Assembly (NCBI GenBank): GCA_028282725.1
Contig: JANQHF010000101.1
Span: forward strand, 1 to 64,000
DNA from: Saprospiraceae bacterium
GTDB lineage: Bacteria; Bacteroidota; Bacteroidia; Chitinophagales; Saprospiraceae
Direction: 5' to 3'
DNA: 64,000 bases
The notes beneath the pieces are model-generated. The model ran no database searches. It saw only the letters and a list, made by a program, of their open reading frames with translations, and was not told the DNA's origin. Of this stretch, positions 36,127 to 45,601 are shown piece after piece; the stretch's first letter is position 1, and each line of letters opens with the position of its first letter. The position numbers and the translations under genes were made by a program.

Positions 36127-36711
36127 ATGGTTGTTATAGAAAATAAGGTTGTCAGCAGAGATTTGTTCACTGTAAAATTCATTTGTGATTTGAATAAGTG
36201 TAAAGGTGCTTGTTGCTGGGAAGGAGATTTCGGCGCACCTGTAAAAAGCGAAGAAATTCAGATCATCGAATCTATCTTGCCGATCATATTTTCTTATCTC
36301 TCCGAGGAATCTGTCCATAAAATAAGGCGGGAAGGAGTCGCACCCTTCAGTGGGTTATTCGGGGATAACGTTACCCCACTCCACGAGGACGGAGCATGTG
36401 CATTTTTGATCAGGGATAAACTCGGTGTTGCCCAATGTGCTTTTGAAAAGGCATTCGAAGACAAAAAGACAACGTTCAGAAAGCCCATTTCATGTCATCT
36501 CTATCCAATGAGAATCCATGTGAACAACGAAACAGGATTTGAGGCACTCAATTATGACCGATGGGATATCTGCAGCGCCGCCTGTACCTTGGGTGAAAAG
36601 TATCAAATGCCCGTTTTCAGATTTTTAAAAGAGGCAATTGTCAGAAAGTACGGCCAGGAATTTTATGATCAAATGGAGGTCATTTACCGGGATCATTTGG
36701 CATCCGACTAA
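36127..36711 (+). CDS. DUF3109 family cysteine-rich protein
   Basis: A 194-residue protein with eight or so conserved cysteines: CDLNKCKGACC near residue 20-30, GACAFL (about 90), AQCAF, ISCHLYP (about 122) and CSAACTLG (about 150). This cysteine arrangement defines DUF3109, related to the YkgJ-type zinc- or iron-binding CxxCxxCC families. A metal cluster is likely but the role is unknown. It is divergent from citrate synthase and is followed by the ppiD-like gene with its own promoter. Confidence 0.85.
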   Translation: MVVIENKVVSRDLFTVKFICDLNKCKGACCWEGDFGAPVKSEEIQIIESILPIIFSYLSEESVHKIRREGVAPFSGLFGDNVTPLHEDGACAFLIRDKLGVAQCAFEKAFEDKKTTFRKPISCHLYPMRIHVNNETGFEALNYDRWDICSAACTLGEKYQMPVFRFLKEAIVRKYGQEFYDQMEVIYRDHLASD

Positions 36712-36714
36712 CAT

Positions 36715-36745
36715 TTGATAAAAGGAATGAAAGATGCTACCTTTG
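36715..36745 (+). promoter_or_regulatory. Bacteroidota-type promoter for the PpiD-like gene
   Basis: TTG (36715-36717), exactly 20 bases, then TACCTTTG (36738-36745). This matches the -33/-7 consensus TTG-N19-21-TAnnTTTG. Transcription would start near 36752, leaving a leader of about 37 bases. Confidence 0.75.
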
Positions 36746-36788
36746 CGCCTCTTTTCAAAAATCTTTGGTTAAGACTTAACTCAATACT

Positions 36789-38906
36789 ATGGCCTTAATA
36801 GGAAAGATCAGAAATAACATGTGGTTTGTCTTTGTACTTATTGCCTTGGCAACTGCAGCTTTTATTCTTATGGATGCCTCGGGACCAGGTGGTTTTGGCG
36901 GAAATACGGCCAATGCTGCCGTAGGAGTTGTTGCTGGTGAGAAAATCAAACAGATGGATTTCGAAAGAGCATACCAGGCATTGTTCAGCAATGTCCAGAA
37001 TCCGAATGCCGGTAGAGAAGTCCTTTGGAATTTCATGATAGAAGATAAGATAGTCGCGAAGGAAGCCTCCAAGTTAGGAATGAGTATTGGGGAAGACGAA
37101 CTTGATGATTTACAGTTTGGCACAAATTTGAGCCCTATCATCAGGCAAAATTTTACCAATGCAAGCGGTCAATTGGACGTGAATCAATTGCAGCAAATCA
37201 AGAATCAACTGGAGTCAGGAGGTCCGATTAATCCCCAGTTACAACAATTCTGGTCCGAGCAACAAAAACAAATCAAAAAAGAACAATTAGAAACCAAATT
37301 GAGCAGTCTTGCAGAAAAAGCGGTATACACACCGAATTGGATGGCAGAAAGAGGATTTAAAGATGAGAGTGGTACGGTGGATATAGCGGTAGTCAAGATT
37401 CCCTTCGACAACATTCCTGCAAGTGATATAAGTGTTACAGACCAGGACATCCGCAATTACCTGCAAGAGAATAAAGCTGATTACGAATTAGAAGAAGAAA
37501 ACCGGAAAATAGAATACTTCACACTCGAAGTGATTCCAACCGGAGAGGACTCTATCGATCTTCTTACTCAAAGCGAGGCGTTAATTGCAACCTTTAAAAC
37601 GACTCCAGATGATTCAAGTTTTGCCATTGCAAATAATGGATTCCTGACTCCATTGTATCTAAAAGCAGAGCAATTAGATGAATTCTATACTGACAAATTA
37701 CCCGACTATGAAGTCGGTGAAGTCTACGGTCCATACATATTAGGAAACTCATACCAGGGGATCAAACTGGTGGACAAAAGAATACTTCCTGACTCTGTAA
37801 GAGCAAGGCATATTTTGAGAAATGTAAATCCGGGCAATGAACAACAACTTCAGGAAGCTAATCGGATCATTGACAGCCTGGAGAATGTACTTTCCCGGGA
37901 CAGGTCCAAATTTGCAGAATTAGCCGAGCAGTTTAGTGACGACCTTTCCAATAATATTGAAGGCGGTGACCTTGGATACTTTGCACAGGGAAGAATGGTA
38001 AAATCCTTTAACGATATTTGCTTTATAGACGGACAAGAAGGAAATTTGTACAAGGTCAGGACCCAATTCGGTGTTCATTTGGTGTACATAGAAGATCAAC
38101 TCTTCAAGGACAGAAACCCAAGTTATAAGATCGCCGTTGTGAACACGAATATTATTCCCGGGAAAGAAACCCAGTCCGTGGGCTATGATGTCATGCTCGA
38201 TTTGATCAGCTCGTATCCATATCTCAACGAATTAAAACAGGCTGCTGAAAGCAATTCCGATATCACTGTAACAACAAGCCCGAATCTTGACATCAATGCG
38301 TACTCCATCCCTGTGCTTGGCGATGGATCAGCATCCCGGGACATCGTTAAATGGGCATTTGACGGTGACCGGAATATTGGAGATGTGTCCCAAACGGTCT
38401 ATGAGTATACAGATCCAATTATTTATTTCACCAACAAATATGTCATCGTTGGGTTGAAAGAAATCAATGAACCCGGACTTCCATTACCGGAAATGGTCAG
38501 ATCACAAGTTGAATTTGCCGTCTTAAATAATCTTAAAGCCGAAAAAGCTTTGAATGAAATATCAGGGACAGACTTGACTAGTATTGCCGGGGACTACGGA
38601 GTAAGCGTTGATACATTGACCAATTTAAATTTACTCAATACGTTTGTAGCTGGTCTGGGCAATGAACCCAAGGTAGTTGGTACTGCATTTGGACAGGGCA
38701 TTGGTGACGTATCTCAACCTCTGAAAGGAAGTAGTGGAATTTTTGTCGTTCAGACATTGAATAAAAACATTCCCGAACAGGCTTCCAATATTAGTCTTAT
38801 CAAAAGAACGATGGCCGGAACGAAGAGATCCGGTATGCGTTTGGCTTTGCGGGAAGCATTGAAAGAACATCATGAAATCAAGGATAACAGGGCAATTTTC
38901 TATTAA
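36789..38906 (+). CDS. Membrane-anchored peptidyl-prolyl isomerase (PpiD/SurA-like periplasmic chaperone)
   Basis: A 705-residue protein with one N-terminal membrane helix (about 12-29), a SurA-N-like helical region (about 40-200) and a parvulin domain (about 335-435: RARHILRNVNPG, FAELAEQFSDD, GGDLGYFAQGRM, FGVHLVYIED). A second degenerate parvulin-like region seems to follow (FGQGIGDVSQPLKG). This is the Bacteroidota PpiD layout. It assists folding of outer-membrane and secreted proteins in the periplasm, which suits the many barrel proteins encoded nearby. Promoter at 36715-36745 and terminator at 38931-38957 define a single-gene unit. Confidence 0.9.
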   Translation: MALIGKIRNNMWFVFVLIALATAAFILMDASGPGGFGGNTANAAVGVVAGEKIKQMDFERAYQALFSNVQNPNAGREVLWNFMIEDKIVAKEASKLGMSIGEDELDDLQFGTNLSPIIRQNFTNASGQLDVNQLQQIKNQLESGGPINPQLQQFWSEQQKQIKKEQLETKLSSLAEKAVYTPNWMAERGFKDESGTVDIAVVKIPFDNIPASDISVTDQDIRNYLQENKADYELEEENRKIEYFTLEVIPTGEDSIDLLTQSEALIATFKTTPDDSSFAIANNGFLTPLYLKAEQLDEFYTDKLPDYEVGEVYGPYILGNSYQGIKLVDKRILPDSVRARHILRNVNPGNEQQLQEANRIIDSLENVLSRDRSKFAELAEQFSDDLSNNIEGGDLGYFAQGRMVKSFNDICFIDGQEGNLYKVRTQFGVHLVYIEDQLFKDRNPSYKIAVVNTNIIPGKETQSVGYDVMLDLISSYPYLNELKQAAESNSDITVTTSPNLDINAYSIPVLGDGSASRDIVKWAFDGDRNIGDVSQTVYEYTDPIIYFTNKYVIVGLKEINEPGLPLPEMVRSQVEFAVLNNLKAEKALNEISGTDLTSIAGDYGVSVDTLTNLNLLNTFVAGLGNEPKVVGTAFGQGIGDVSQPLKGSSGIFVVQTLNKNIPEQASNISLIKRTMAGTKRSGMRLALREALKEHHEIKDNRAIFY

Positions 38907-38930
38907 TGTTGTGATTCAAAGAAATAAAAG

Positions 38931-38959
38931 AAGGGATAACATCTGTTGTCCCTTTTTAG
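38931..38959 (+). terminator. Rho-independent terminator after the PpiD-like gene
   Basis: An 11-bp stem (38931-38941 against 38944-38954, one G-T pair) followed by TTT within CCCTTTTTAG. Lies 25 bases after the stop codon. Confidence 0.75.
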
Positions 38960-38987
38960 TTTTACTAAGGTCTGAAGTGCTCCTATC

Positions 38988-39605
38988 GTGAATTATGTAC
39001 AGTCTGTAATTGGTCTGATTATAATCGTCCTTACCGGATGTGGCCAAGGTCTGAAAGAAATCAATGAATTCACACCTTCCGGCATTCTTTATAAACAATA
39101 CTTCATCGATTCTGATTCTCTTGTTCAGGGAGAATTGAAGGTATACTATGATGATGGTGAAATATTGTTTGAGCAATCCAATTATCTGGATGGCAAATTG
39201 AATGGTGAGAGAGTGCTATACTATCAAAATGGCAGTCCGGAAATCATGGAATACTATCACGATGGAGTTTTGAGTGACACATTGAAAGTCTTCTATCCAT
39301 CAGGCAACATCAAAAGGAAGGTGCCCTACAGCAGTGGTGAATTAAAAGGGATCCTCTCGGGATATTATGAAGATGGCACCCTGAAAGAAACTGTCACCTT
39401 TTCAAATAATGAAGAAAATGGCCCTTTTGTAGAATACTTCCCAAACGGAAATTTGGCATGGAAGGGTCATTATTTAAATGGTGAATATGAATTCGGAGAA
39501 TTGCTGAAATACGATTCCAGTGGAACTTTGATTCGTAGACTCATGTGTGATAGTATAGCGCGTTGCCATACCATATGGGTATTGAATGAAGATTCTGATT
39601 CTTAA
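38988..39605 (+). CDS. MORN-variant repeat lipoprotein
   Basis: A 205-residue protein from GTG 38988 with a lipoprotein signal (IIIVLTGCG, Cys about residue 17). The body consists of about six tandem 22- to 24-residue repeats of the antitoxin/MORN-variant type: YYDDGEILFEQSNYLDGKLN, YYQNGSPEIMEYYHDGVLS, FYPSGNIKRKVPYSSGELKG, YYEDGTLKETVTF and YFPNGNLAWKGHYLNGE. Such proteins are abundant in Bacteroidota and usually annotated as toxin-antitoxin YwqK-like antitoxins, but no toxin is present here. A surface or periplasmic binding role is more plausible. porQ follows after 3 bases. Confidence 0.75.
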   Translation: MNYVQSVIGLIIIVLTGCGQGLKEINEFTPSGILYKQYFIDSDSLVQGELKVYYDDGEILFEQSNYLDGKLNGERVLYYQNGSPEIMEYYHDGVLSDTLKVFYPSGNIKRKVPYSSGELKGILSGYYEDGTLKETVTFSNNEENGPFVEYFPNGNLAWKGHYLNGEYEFGELLKYDSSGTLIRRLMCDSIARCHTIWVLNEDSDS

Positions 39606-39608
39606 GAC

Positions 39609-40673
39609 ATGCGATCAGCGATCAGGTACATAGCGATAACAGGTTATTTGCTTGTTCATCTTTTTGATATAGCTTACTGCCAGATCGGTGGACTCGATAG
39701 CTACGACTTTCTCAATCTGGCTCAATCTGCGACTACGACAAGCCTTGGTGGATATACGATAGCCGGTGCCGATGAGGATATATCAAATGCTTTTCAAAAT
39801 CCAGCGCTCATTAATGAATCAACAATCCATCTGTTATCATTGAACCACAACTTTCACCTCGCAGACATATCTCATGGATTTATTGCATATGGTTTGCCTT
39901 TTTCTCCAAGCAGCACCTCGATGATGCTGGGCATTAATTATGTAAACTACGGCAGTTTTAATCGCGCCGACAGATTTGGCAATCAGACAGGGCAATTCAA
40001 GGGATCGGAAACGGCAATCACTGTAGGAGCCAGTAAGCTGCTGGATGATAGATTACGTCTGGGAATAAATCTGAAGTATGCATCATCCCATTTTGATACA
40101 TACCGGTCTTCCGGAGTTGGTGGAGATATCGGTTTTCATTATACGAATGATGAAAAAAATTACAATTGGGCGCTTGTATTCAGAAACATAGGAGGTCAAA
40201 TTTCATCCTACTCTGAAGAAAACGAAACCTTTCCTTTTGAGATACTTCTGGGATATTCCAAGCGACTGCAACATGTGCCATTCAAATTCTATGTAACTGC
40301 TCATCATCTGAATCGCTGGAATCTGAAAACACTCACCGAAGAGAACCGCGATCCCGTTTTTTTTGGTCAGAATCCCGATTCCAATTCTTCATTTTCCAAA
40401 GAAGTCGATAATTTTTTCAGACACCTTGCATTTGGTGGTGAGTTCTTAATTGGAAAGAATGAGTTGTTCCGCATCAGACTCGGATACAATCACTTGCGCA
40501 ATAAGGAACTGACTGTATCCGGCTATAGGAGTTTAAGCGGTTTCAGTTTTGGTGTCGGATTTAAACTCCGTAAAGTGACGTTTGACTATGGTGTAGGAAG
40601 GTATCATCTTGCTGGTGGCGTGAATCATATAAGTTTGTCAATTGATCTGGATTCAATCTTTGATAAGTTATAG
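39609..40673 (+). CDS. porQ: Type IX secretion system protein PorQ
   Basis: A 354-residue protein with a signal peptide (cleaved after FDIAYCQ) and a predicted 14-strand FadL/PorV-like barrel. The N-terminal SYDFLNLAQSATTTSLGGY and the adjacent DISNAFQNPALIN motifs are characteristic of PorQ. In the type IX secretion system PorQ, with PorU, PorV and PorZ, forms the attachment complex that processes CTD-bearing cargo at the cell surface. Its presence implies T9SS in this organism. It is convergent with the PorE-like gene, 6 bases apart. Confidence 0.85.
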   Translation: MRSAIRYIAITGYLLVHLFDIAYCQIGGLDSYDFLNLAQSATTTSLGGYTIAGADEDISNAFQNPALINESTIHLLSLNHNFHLADISHGFIAYGLPFSPSSTSMMLGINYVNYGSFNRADRFGNQTGQFKGSETAITVGASKLLDDRLRLGINLKYASSHFDTYRSSGVGGDIGFHYTNDEKNYNWALVFRNIGGQISSYSEENETFPFEILLGYSKRLQHVPFKFYVTAHHLNRWNLKTLTEENRDPVFFGQNPDSNSSFSKEVDNFFRHLAFGGEFLIGKNELFRIRLGYNHLRNKELTVSGYRSLSGFSFGVGFKLRKVTFDYGVGRYHLAGGVNHISLSIDLDSIFDKL

Positions 40674-40679
40674 CACATT

Positions 40680-42884
40680 CTACTGTCCGTAGTTCATGAG
40701 ATTCTTTAAGTCCGGAAAGTCATTTACGAAGTAGGAATACCGATCCTCTTCCAACCTTTCTCCGTCATAATAAGCGATGACCTGTGCATCGGTTATTCCC
40801 ATCCGATCCATATCTCTTTTGACCTTGAGTGCTTCGATATAAGAATCATACAGACCTATCGTGTATGAGTACAGACCGGTCTCTTCGACTTCCTCAATCG
40901 CAGTATCATTGAATTGATCGAGGGGGATTCCCCTGTACATTTGGTTGACCATGGCGATTTGGATTTTATATGTTATTGCATCCTCTACAAATGTTGTGAA
41001 CAGTTCATACTTGATGTCCCTTGCAAACTGTGGAATAGCGGGACTTAGTCTTTGCATTTTCATCAATTTATGATCATAATTCCTGAATCGAATTTCAATT
41101 CTGGAATTATAAGATTCGGAATATTTGTAGTCTCCTCCGTTATCGGGAAGTTTCGCGATCGGATAACTACTTCCCAATCCTACGATTTTGATTCGGTCGT
41201 CATCAATACCCCTTTGTTTAAAGAATTGTTCGAGGCGTTCTGCAGTCTTCAAAGAAGAATACAATTGGTATTCGACAATTCCTTCTTCGTTTGAATGGCA
41301 GACAAATTCAACATGGAGTCCTGTATGCTCCTTCATCCAATCAATAATGGAGATGATTTGTGATTCATTGGATTTGTTGATCAATTCGTTACTCGAGGTG
41401 AAATAGATCGGCTCATACGTGAATGACACTGGCTCAGATACCTTATCGGGGACGAATGGTTTGCTCTCGGTCTCGGTTATTTCTTCAGATATTTCCTGAG
41501 CGGATTCCAAGGTGATTTTTTCTGTTCCCGGATCAGCAATCGGTAATTTATAATCGATGAATGCAAGCTCGTCTGCCGAGTATTCGAACGTACCCCTCGC
41601 CTCTTTGAATCTAGCCATATATATGTCCATTCCTCCGTTTGAATTTTTGCGATTGGAGGAAAAAAATGCTTTTAAGCCATCATAGGAAAGGCTGAAGTAT
41701 CGCTCGTCTCCCGGGGAATTAATCGGAATTCCCAGATTTTCAGGGGTGTCCCATCTGTCGGCCTCATACAAGTAAATGCTGGTATAAATGTCATACCCTC
41801 CAATGCTCGCTTCCCGGTTTGAACTGAAAAATATTTCCGAACCATCCGCACTGAGATAAGGACTGACTTCATCAAATGGACTATTGATATGTGGTCCTAA
41901 ATTCTTGGGCTTGGACCACTTGCCATTCTGTTTTACGGAAGCATATAAATCATATCCGCCGTATCCCATGTTTTCCTTTAGTGAGAAAATGACAACTTGA
42001 TCATTATAAAAAAATGCATCGCCATTGACAAGCGTAATATCTGCTTCGATACTGATTGGTGATGTCCTTGAGTGATCACCACTGCCCCTGTTTTCAAAGA
42101 TTGCTGCAGAATATTCCTTCCCACGGAAGAAATACAAACCATCGGCATTGGGTGTGAAGCCCAGAAGAATGTCGTGATCTCTTTGATTAATTGTATAGCG
42201 CATCCTGGAGGGTTCCTCTTCCCATTTGCCAAGTTCTTGAGAAATGAAATAAACATCAAAATCGCTGGCTTCCATTGACGAAGACAGATTGGGTTTGTTC
42301 GATGTGAAGTAATACCTGTCTTCTACGGAAGGGCTCTCTATCAATCCAATTTCATCGAAGGCTGAATTTATAGAAGGCGGCAACTGCTCCACTATAGCGA
42401 TAGGACGATTAAAAGAAAGATCAATGGCGCGGCCACATTGTTTGATCAGTTTGATCACTCTTAGCCTGTCAATGTCATCTTCTTTAAGCTCCTTCAGGTA
42501 GAGTTTATAAAATCTGGCAGCCCCGGCAAAATCACCTTTATGGTGAAGGATTAGTCCATTATAGAAATCAATTTCAGGATGTTCATATCCGAATTCCCAT
42601 GCTTTTCTAAAGTCTTCAAGAGCAAGATCGAGCCTGTTGATTTCATAGTAGCAGACACCTCTTTTAAAGAGCAATGGACCACTGTTTTTTATCTGTTCAA
42701 TCCTGTTAAAGTAAATGAGTGCCTCTCTGAACTTATCTTCCTGAAAAGCCAAATTTGCAGATTTAAGCGGGTCATTTTGGGCGGAAAGGCCAGAAAAAAA
42801 AACAACAAATGTCAGGAATGTAATGAAGAGTTTGGGTGTCTCAGATAGGCCGGTTTGAATCAAAATTCTCAATATAATATGCAA
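40680..42884 (-). CDS. PorE-like protein: TPR, PD40 propeller, OmpA-type and SPOR-like domains
   Basis: A 734-residue exported protein; the signal peptide (LFITFLTFVVFFSGLSAQ) ends near residue 36. TPR units cover about 37-160 (LAFQEDKFREALIYFNRI), PD40 blades about 180-440 (FDEVSPYLSADGSEIFFSSN, DERYFSLSYDGLKAFFSSN), an OmpA-type domain about 495-610 (VEFVCHSNEEG with R-G-I-D-x-x-R), and a SPOR-like segment at the end (YTIGLYDSYIEALKVKRDM). This order resembles PorE of the type IX system, though the OmpA motif is degenerate (TD and the LSxxRA pattern are altered). It starts inside the end of the E2 gene (44-base overlap), and a later non-ATG start is possible. Confidence 0.75.
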   Translation of the reverse strand: MHIILRILIQTGLSETPKLFITFLTFVVFFSGLSAQNDPLKSANLAFQEDKFREALIYFNRIEQIKNSGPLLFKRGVCYYEINRLDLALEDFRKAWEFGYEHPEIDFYNGLILHHKGDFAGAARFYKLYLKELKEDDIDRLRVIKLIKQCGRAIDLSFNRPIAIVEQLPPSINSAFDEIGLIESPSVEDRYYFTSNKPNLSSSMEASDFDVYFISQELGKWEEEPSRMRYTINQRDHDILLGFTPNADGLYFFRGKEYSAAIFENRGSGDHSRTSPISIEADITLVNGDAFFYNDQVVIFSLKENMGYGGYDLYASVKQNGKWSKPKNLGPHINSPFDEVSPYLSADGSEIFFSSNREASIGGYDIYTSIYLYEADRWDTPENLGIPINSPGDERYFSLSYDGLKAFFSSNRKNSNGGMDIYMARFKEARGTFEYSADELAFIDYKLPIADPGTEKITLESAQEISEEITETESKPFVPDKVSEPVSFTYEPIYFTSSNELINKSNESQIISIIDWMKEHTGLHVEFVCHSNEEGIVEYQLYSSLKTAERLEQFFKQRGIDDDRIKIVGLGSSYPIAKLPDNGGDYKYSESYNSRIEIRFRNYDHKLMKMQRLSPAIPQFARDIKYELFTTFVEDAITYKIQIAMVNQMYRGIPLDQFNDTAIEEVEETGLYSYTIGLYDSYIEALKVKRDMDRMGITDAQVIAYYDGERLEEDRYSYFVNDFPDLKNLMNYGQ

Positions 42885-44256
42885 TTCGGTTCAGAAATGT
42901 GCCACCTTTATATCCATCGATGACTCTATGATCAAACGATAAAGATAAGAACATCATATGACGAATTGCTATAATATCTCCTTCGGATGTTTCTTGAATG
43001 ATCGGTTTCTTTTTAATTGCTCCGAGGGCGAGAACGGCCAATTCAGGTTGATTGATAATTGGGGTACCCATTATGTTTCCAAACGTCCCTATATTACTGA
43101 TGGTAAATGTTCCCCCGGAAATCTCTTCAGGCCGAAGTTGATTCTTCCTTGCACGCGTTGTAATATCGTTGAAATGTTTGGTCAATCCGAGTAAATTCAT
43201 CTGACCTGCGTCTTTGATCACAGGTACAATCAGATTGCCATTATCCATTGCAGTAGCCACACCAATATTCAGATCTTTTTTAATGACCAGATGATTGTCC
43301 ACAATGGATGCATTGAGTCTTGGATAGTCGCGCAGGGCCTGAAGAACGGCTTCGACAAAGAGTGGCGAAAAAGTGAGTTTTTCTCCATATTTTCTTTGAA
43401 AACTTTCTTTCATTCGGTTTCTCCAATTCACCAATCTTGTTGCATCGGCTTCTACAAATGAAGTGACATGAGCGGAAGTGGCTAATGATTGGGTCATATG
43501 CTGTGCGATGATCTGGCGCATGCGACTCAGCTCTATGATTTCATCTCCAACAGAGGAAAAACCTGGTTTTTCAACTATTGTGTTGATCTCATTTGGTACA
43601 TGCCGGGCCGAATGGGATTCAAACTCTTTCTCAGAAGGCATTGAAACGCTTGTCCTTTCCCGGTCCGGTTGAGCCACTGCCGGCCGGACAGACCTAAACT
43701 TTCGTTGTTCGAGATAATTGAGCAAATCAAATTTTGTCACTCTTCCTTCGGCACCAGTGCCTTCAACATTTTGAAGTTCTTCAAGACTTAAGCCTTCTGC
43801 GCGGGCTATATTTCTCACCAGAGGACTGTAGAATTTATCACCGATGGTACTGGGTATCTTTTGAATTCCAATGGTCTTGGAAAATTTCGCCTGAGCCGGT
43901 GTTGGGTCAGGTTTTGTATCCATGATTGCACGACTGGGTTGTTCGATGACATCTTGTTGCGCTGGCTTACTTTCCTCTTCTTTGATGATTGGTGATTCCG
44001 GCTGAGGATCTTCGGAGTCTGTTTCAATCAGGGCGATTACCTTATCAACTGCAACAACATCATCTTTTTGAAAAAGTATTTTTTTAATCTTTCCACTCAC
44101 AGGGGATGGTACTTCAGAATCGATTTTATCCGTAGCCACCTCAAGTACCGTTTCATCAATCTCCACAAATTCTCCTTCCTTCTTAGTCCACTCAATGATA
44201 GTAGCTTCAATAATGCTTTCGCCCATCCGGGGCATTACTAACTCCACTATCGCCAT
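42841..44256 (-). CDS. 2-oxo acid dehydrogenase E2 component (dihydrolipoamide acyltransferase)
   Basis: A 471-residue E2. One lipoyl domain (residues 1-76) has the lipoyl Lys in EVATDKIDSEVPSP; a Pro/Gln/Ser-rich linker follows; the E3-binding domain (about 140-185) reads YSPLVRNIARAEGLSLEEL with GRVTKFDLL; the acyltransferase core ends in SLSFDHRVIDGYKGG with the catalytic His and Asp (H-x-x-x-D-G). The GTIGN variant TISNIGTFGNIMGTPIIN is typical of branched-chain or multi-substrate E2. It transfers acyl groups to CoA. E1 and E3 are not adjacent. A minus-strand TAACTTTG box is at 44281-44288. Confidence 0.92.
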   Translation of the reverse strand: MAIVELVMPRMGESIIEATIIEWTKKEGEFVEIDETVLEVATDKIDSEVPSPVSGKIKKILFQKDDVVAVDKVIALIETDSEDPQPESPIIKEEESKPAQQDVIEQPSRAIMDTKPDPTPAQAKFSKTIGIQKIPSTIGDKFYSPLVRNIARAEGLSLEELQNVEGTGAEGRVTKFDLLNYLEQRKFRSVRPAVAQPDRERTSVSMPSEKEFESHSARHVPNEINTIVEKPGFSSVGDEIIELSRMRQIIAQHMTQSLATSAHVTSFVEADATRLVNWRNRMKESFQRKYGEKLTFSPLFVEAVLQALRDYPRLNASIVDNHLVIKKDLNIGVATAMDNGNLIVPVIKDAGQMNLLGLTKHFNDITTRARKNQLRPEEISGGTFTISNIGTFGNIMGTPIINQPELAVLALGAIKKKPIIQETSEGDIIAIRHMMFLSLSFDHRVIDGYKGGTFLNRIAYYIENFDSNRPI

Positions 44257-44280
44257 ATTTCTCTTTTAAATTTTAAACCA

Positions 44281-44288
44281 CAAAGTTA
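44281..44288 (-). promoter_or_regulatory. Candidate -7 promoter element for the E2 gene
   Basis: The minus strand reads TAACTTTG, matching TAnnTTTG, 25 bases upstream of the E2 ATG. A TTG within TTTGACAA lies 30 bases away, too far for the consensus, so the call is tentative. Confidence 0.45.
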
Positions 44289-44322
44289 GAACAGACTCAT
44301 AAACCATGAAGGTTTTGTCAAA

Positions 44323-45591
44323 TTATTCATTGGACTTTTCATTAGCCGGATTCGTATCGAGCATAAAGAGTCTCAACATATCAAGAGCCTTGATCACGCT
44401 ATACTGAATGTTTAAATTTCGATTTTTTGCAAGATGGACAACTTTGAAAACGATTCTCTGCTTGTTTCCTACTGCCATCCAGACAGTTCCCACGGGTTTA
44501 TCGGGAGTTCCTCCGTTAGGTCCGGCAATACCTGAGACGGCTACAGCCACATCTACAGACAACGTCCTGATCAGGCCCTGTACCATCTGTTCCACAGTCT
44601 CCTTACTTACAGCCCCTTTTGACTCAAGTGTGTACTTATCGACACCGAGAATTTCGGATTTGATATCGTTGGAATAGGAAACTACAGATCCTTCAAAATA
44701 TGCTGAAGAACCTGGAACAGAAGTGATCCGGCTGGCGATTGCACCGCCTGTGCAACTTTCAGCCGTGCCAATTGTAAGACCTTTTTCAATCGCAATTTGA
44801 CCAATTACCTCTTCCAACTTGATCTCTCCATAGCCAAAAACTACTTCCCCAAGCCTTTCCGCAATGCGGTTGTTGAATATTTCGAGCTGGCTCTTCAGAT
44901 AGTCATCGTCCTCCCCTTTTCCGGTTAATCGCAATTTGACAGCTCCCAAACCCGGTAAATAGGCAATTTGGATCTCGGGTGGAAATTCTTCAAGGATATC
45001 TTCAATTTGTTCAGCTATACGAGTTTCTCCCAAGTCAACAGTTTGAATCACACGGAAGTGGATCTTTTGAGAAGAATTCAATGCTTCTAATTTTGTCAGA
45101 CCGCCGTCAATCATGATTCCTTTCATCTCTACCGGAACGCCAGGAAGACTAAGCAGGATACTCTTGTCATCCTGGAGCCACATTCCAGGGGCAGTCCCAT
45201 GATTATTATTGATCAGAACAGCTTTCTGAGGCATATTGCTCTGAGCCTTGTGTGCCTTGGTGGGCTTTCTTCCCGTCTTTTCAAAATAATCTACGATTCG
45301 ATCATAAACTTGCTGGTTAAAAACCATCTTATCCTTAAAGTATTCCACGATCGCTTTTTTAGTCACATCATCCTTTGTTGGCCCCAACCCACCTGTGGAA
45401 ATCACCACAGGAACTTTCACAAATAATTGATCAAAACCATTGATGATCTCTTCGTGGGTATCTCCCACTGAAAGTCGCATCTCCACCGAAATTCCTATTT
45501 CATGCAACTTTCTCCCAAGCCAGGCAGAATTGGTGTCAAGGGTTTGGCCATTCAAGATCTCATCACCAATGGTCAAAATGGCTGCCTTCAT
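44323..45591 (-). CDS. cinA: CinA family protein (nicotinamide-nucleotide amidohydrolase)
   Basis: A 422-residue full-length CinA. The N-terminal MoaB-like (MoCF) domain (1-170) starts AAILTIGDEILNGQTLDTNS and includes STGGLGPTKDD; the C-terminal amidohydrolase domain (about 255-410) has TAESCTGGAIASRITSVPGSS and AVSGIAGPNGGTPDKPVG. CinA deamidates nicotinamide mononucleotide in the pyridine-nucleotide salvage cycle, and its N-terminal part hydrolyses ADP-ribose. birA follows the same direction 10 bases upstream. Confidence 0.93.
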   Translation of the reverse strand: MKAAILTIGDEILNGQTLDTNSAWLGRKLHEIGISVEMRLSVGDTHEEIINGFDQLFVKVPVVISTGGLGPTKDDVTKKAIVEYFKDKMVFNQQVYDRIVDYFEKTGRKPTKAHKAQSNMPQKAVLINNNHGTAPGMWLQDDKSILLSLPGVPVEMKGIMIDGGLTKLEALNSSQKIHFRVIQTVDLGETRIAEQIEDILEEFPPEIQIAYLPGLGAVKLRLTGKGEDDDYLKSQLEIFNNRIAERLGEVVFGYGEIKLEEVIGQIAIEKGLTIGTAESCTGGAIASRITSVPGSSAYFEGSVVSYSNDIKSEILGVDKYTLESKGAVSKETVEQMVQGLIRTLSVDVAVAVSGIAGPNGGTPDKPVGTVWMAVGNKQRIVFKVVHLAKNRNLNIQYSVIKALDMLRLFMLDTNPANEKSNE

Positions 45592-45601
45592 GAGTGTTGT
45601 T

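Noticed and set aside
38988..39605. MORN-repeat lipoprotein as an antitoxin
   Set aside because: The family name YwqK-like antitoxin is often applied, but there is no toxin gene nearby and the protein has a lipoprotein signal.
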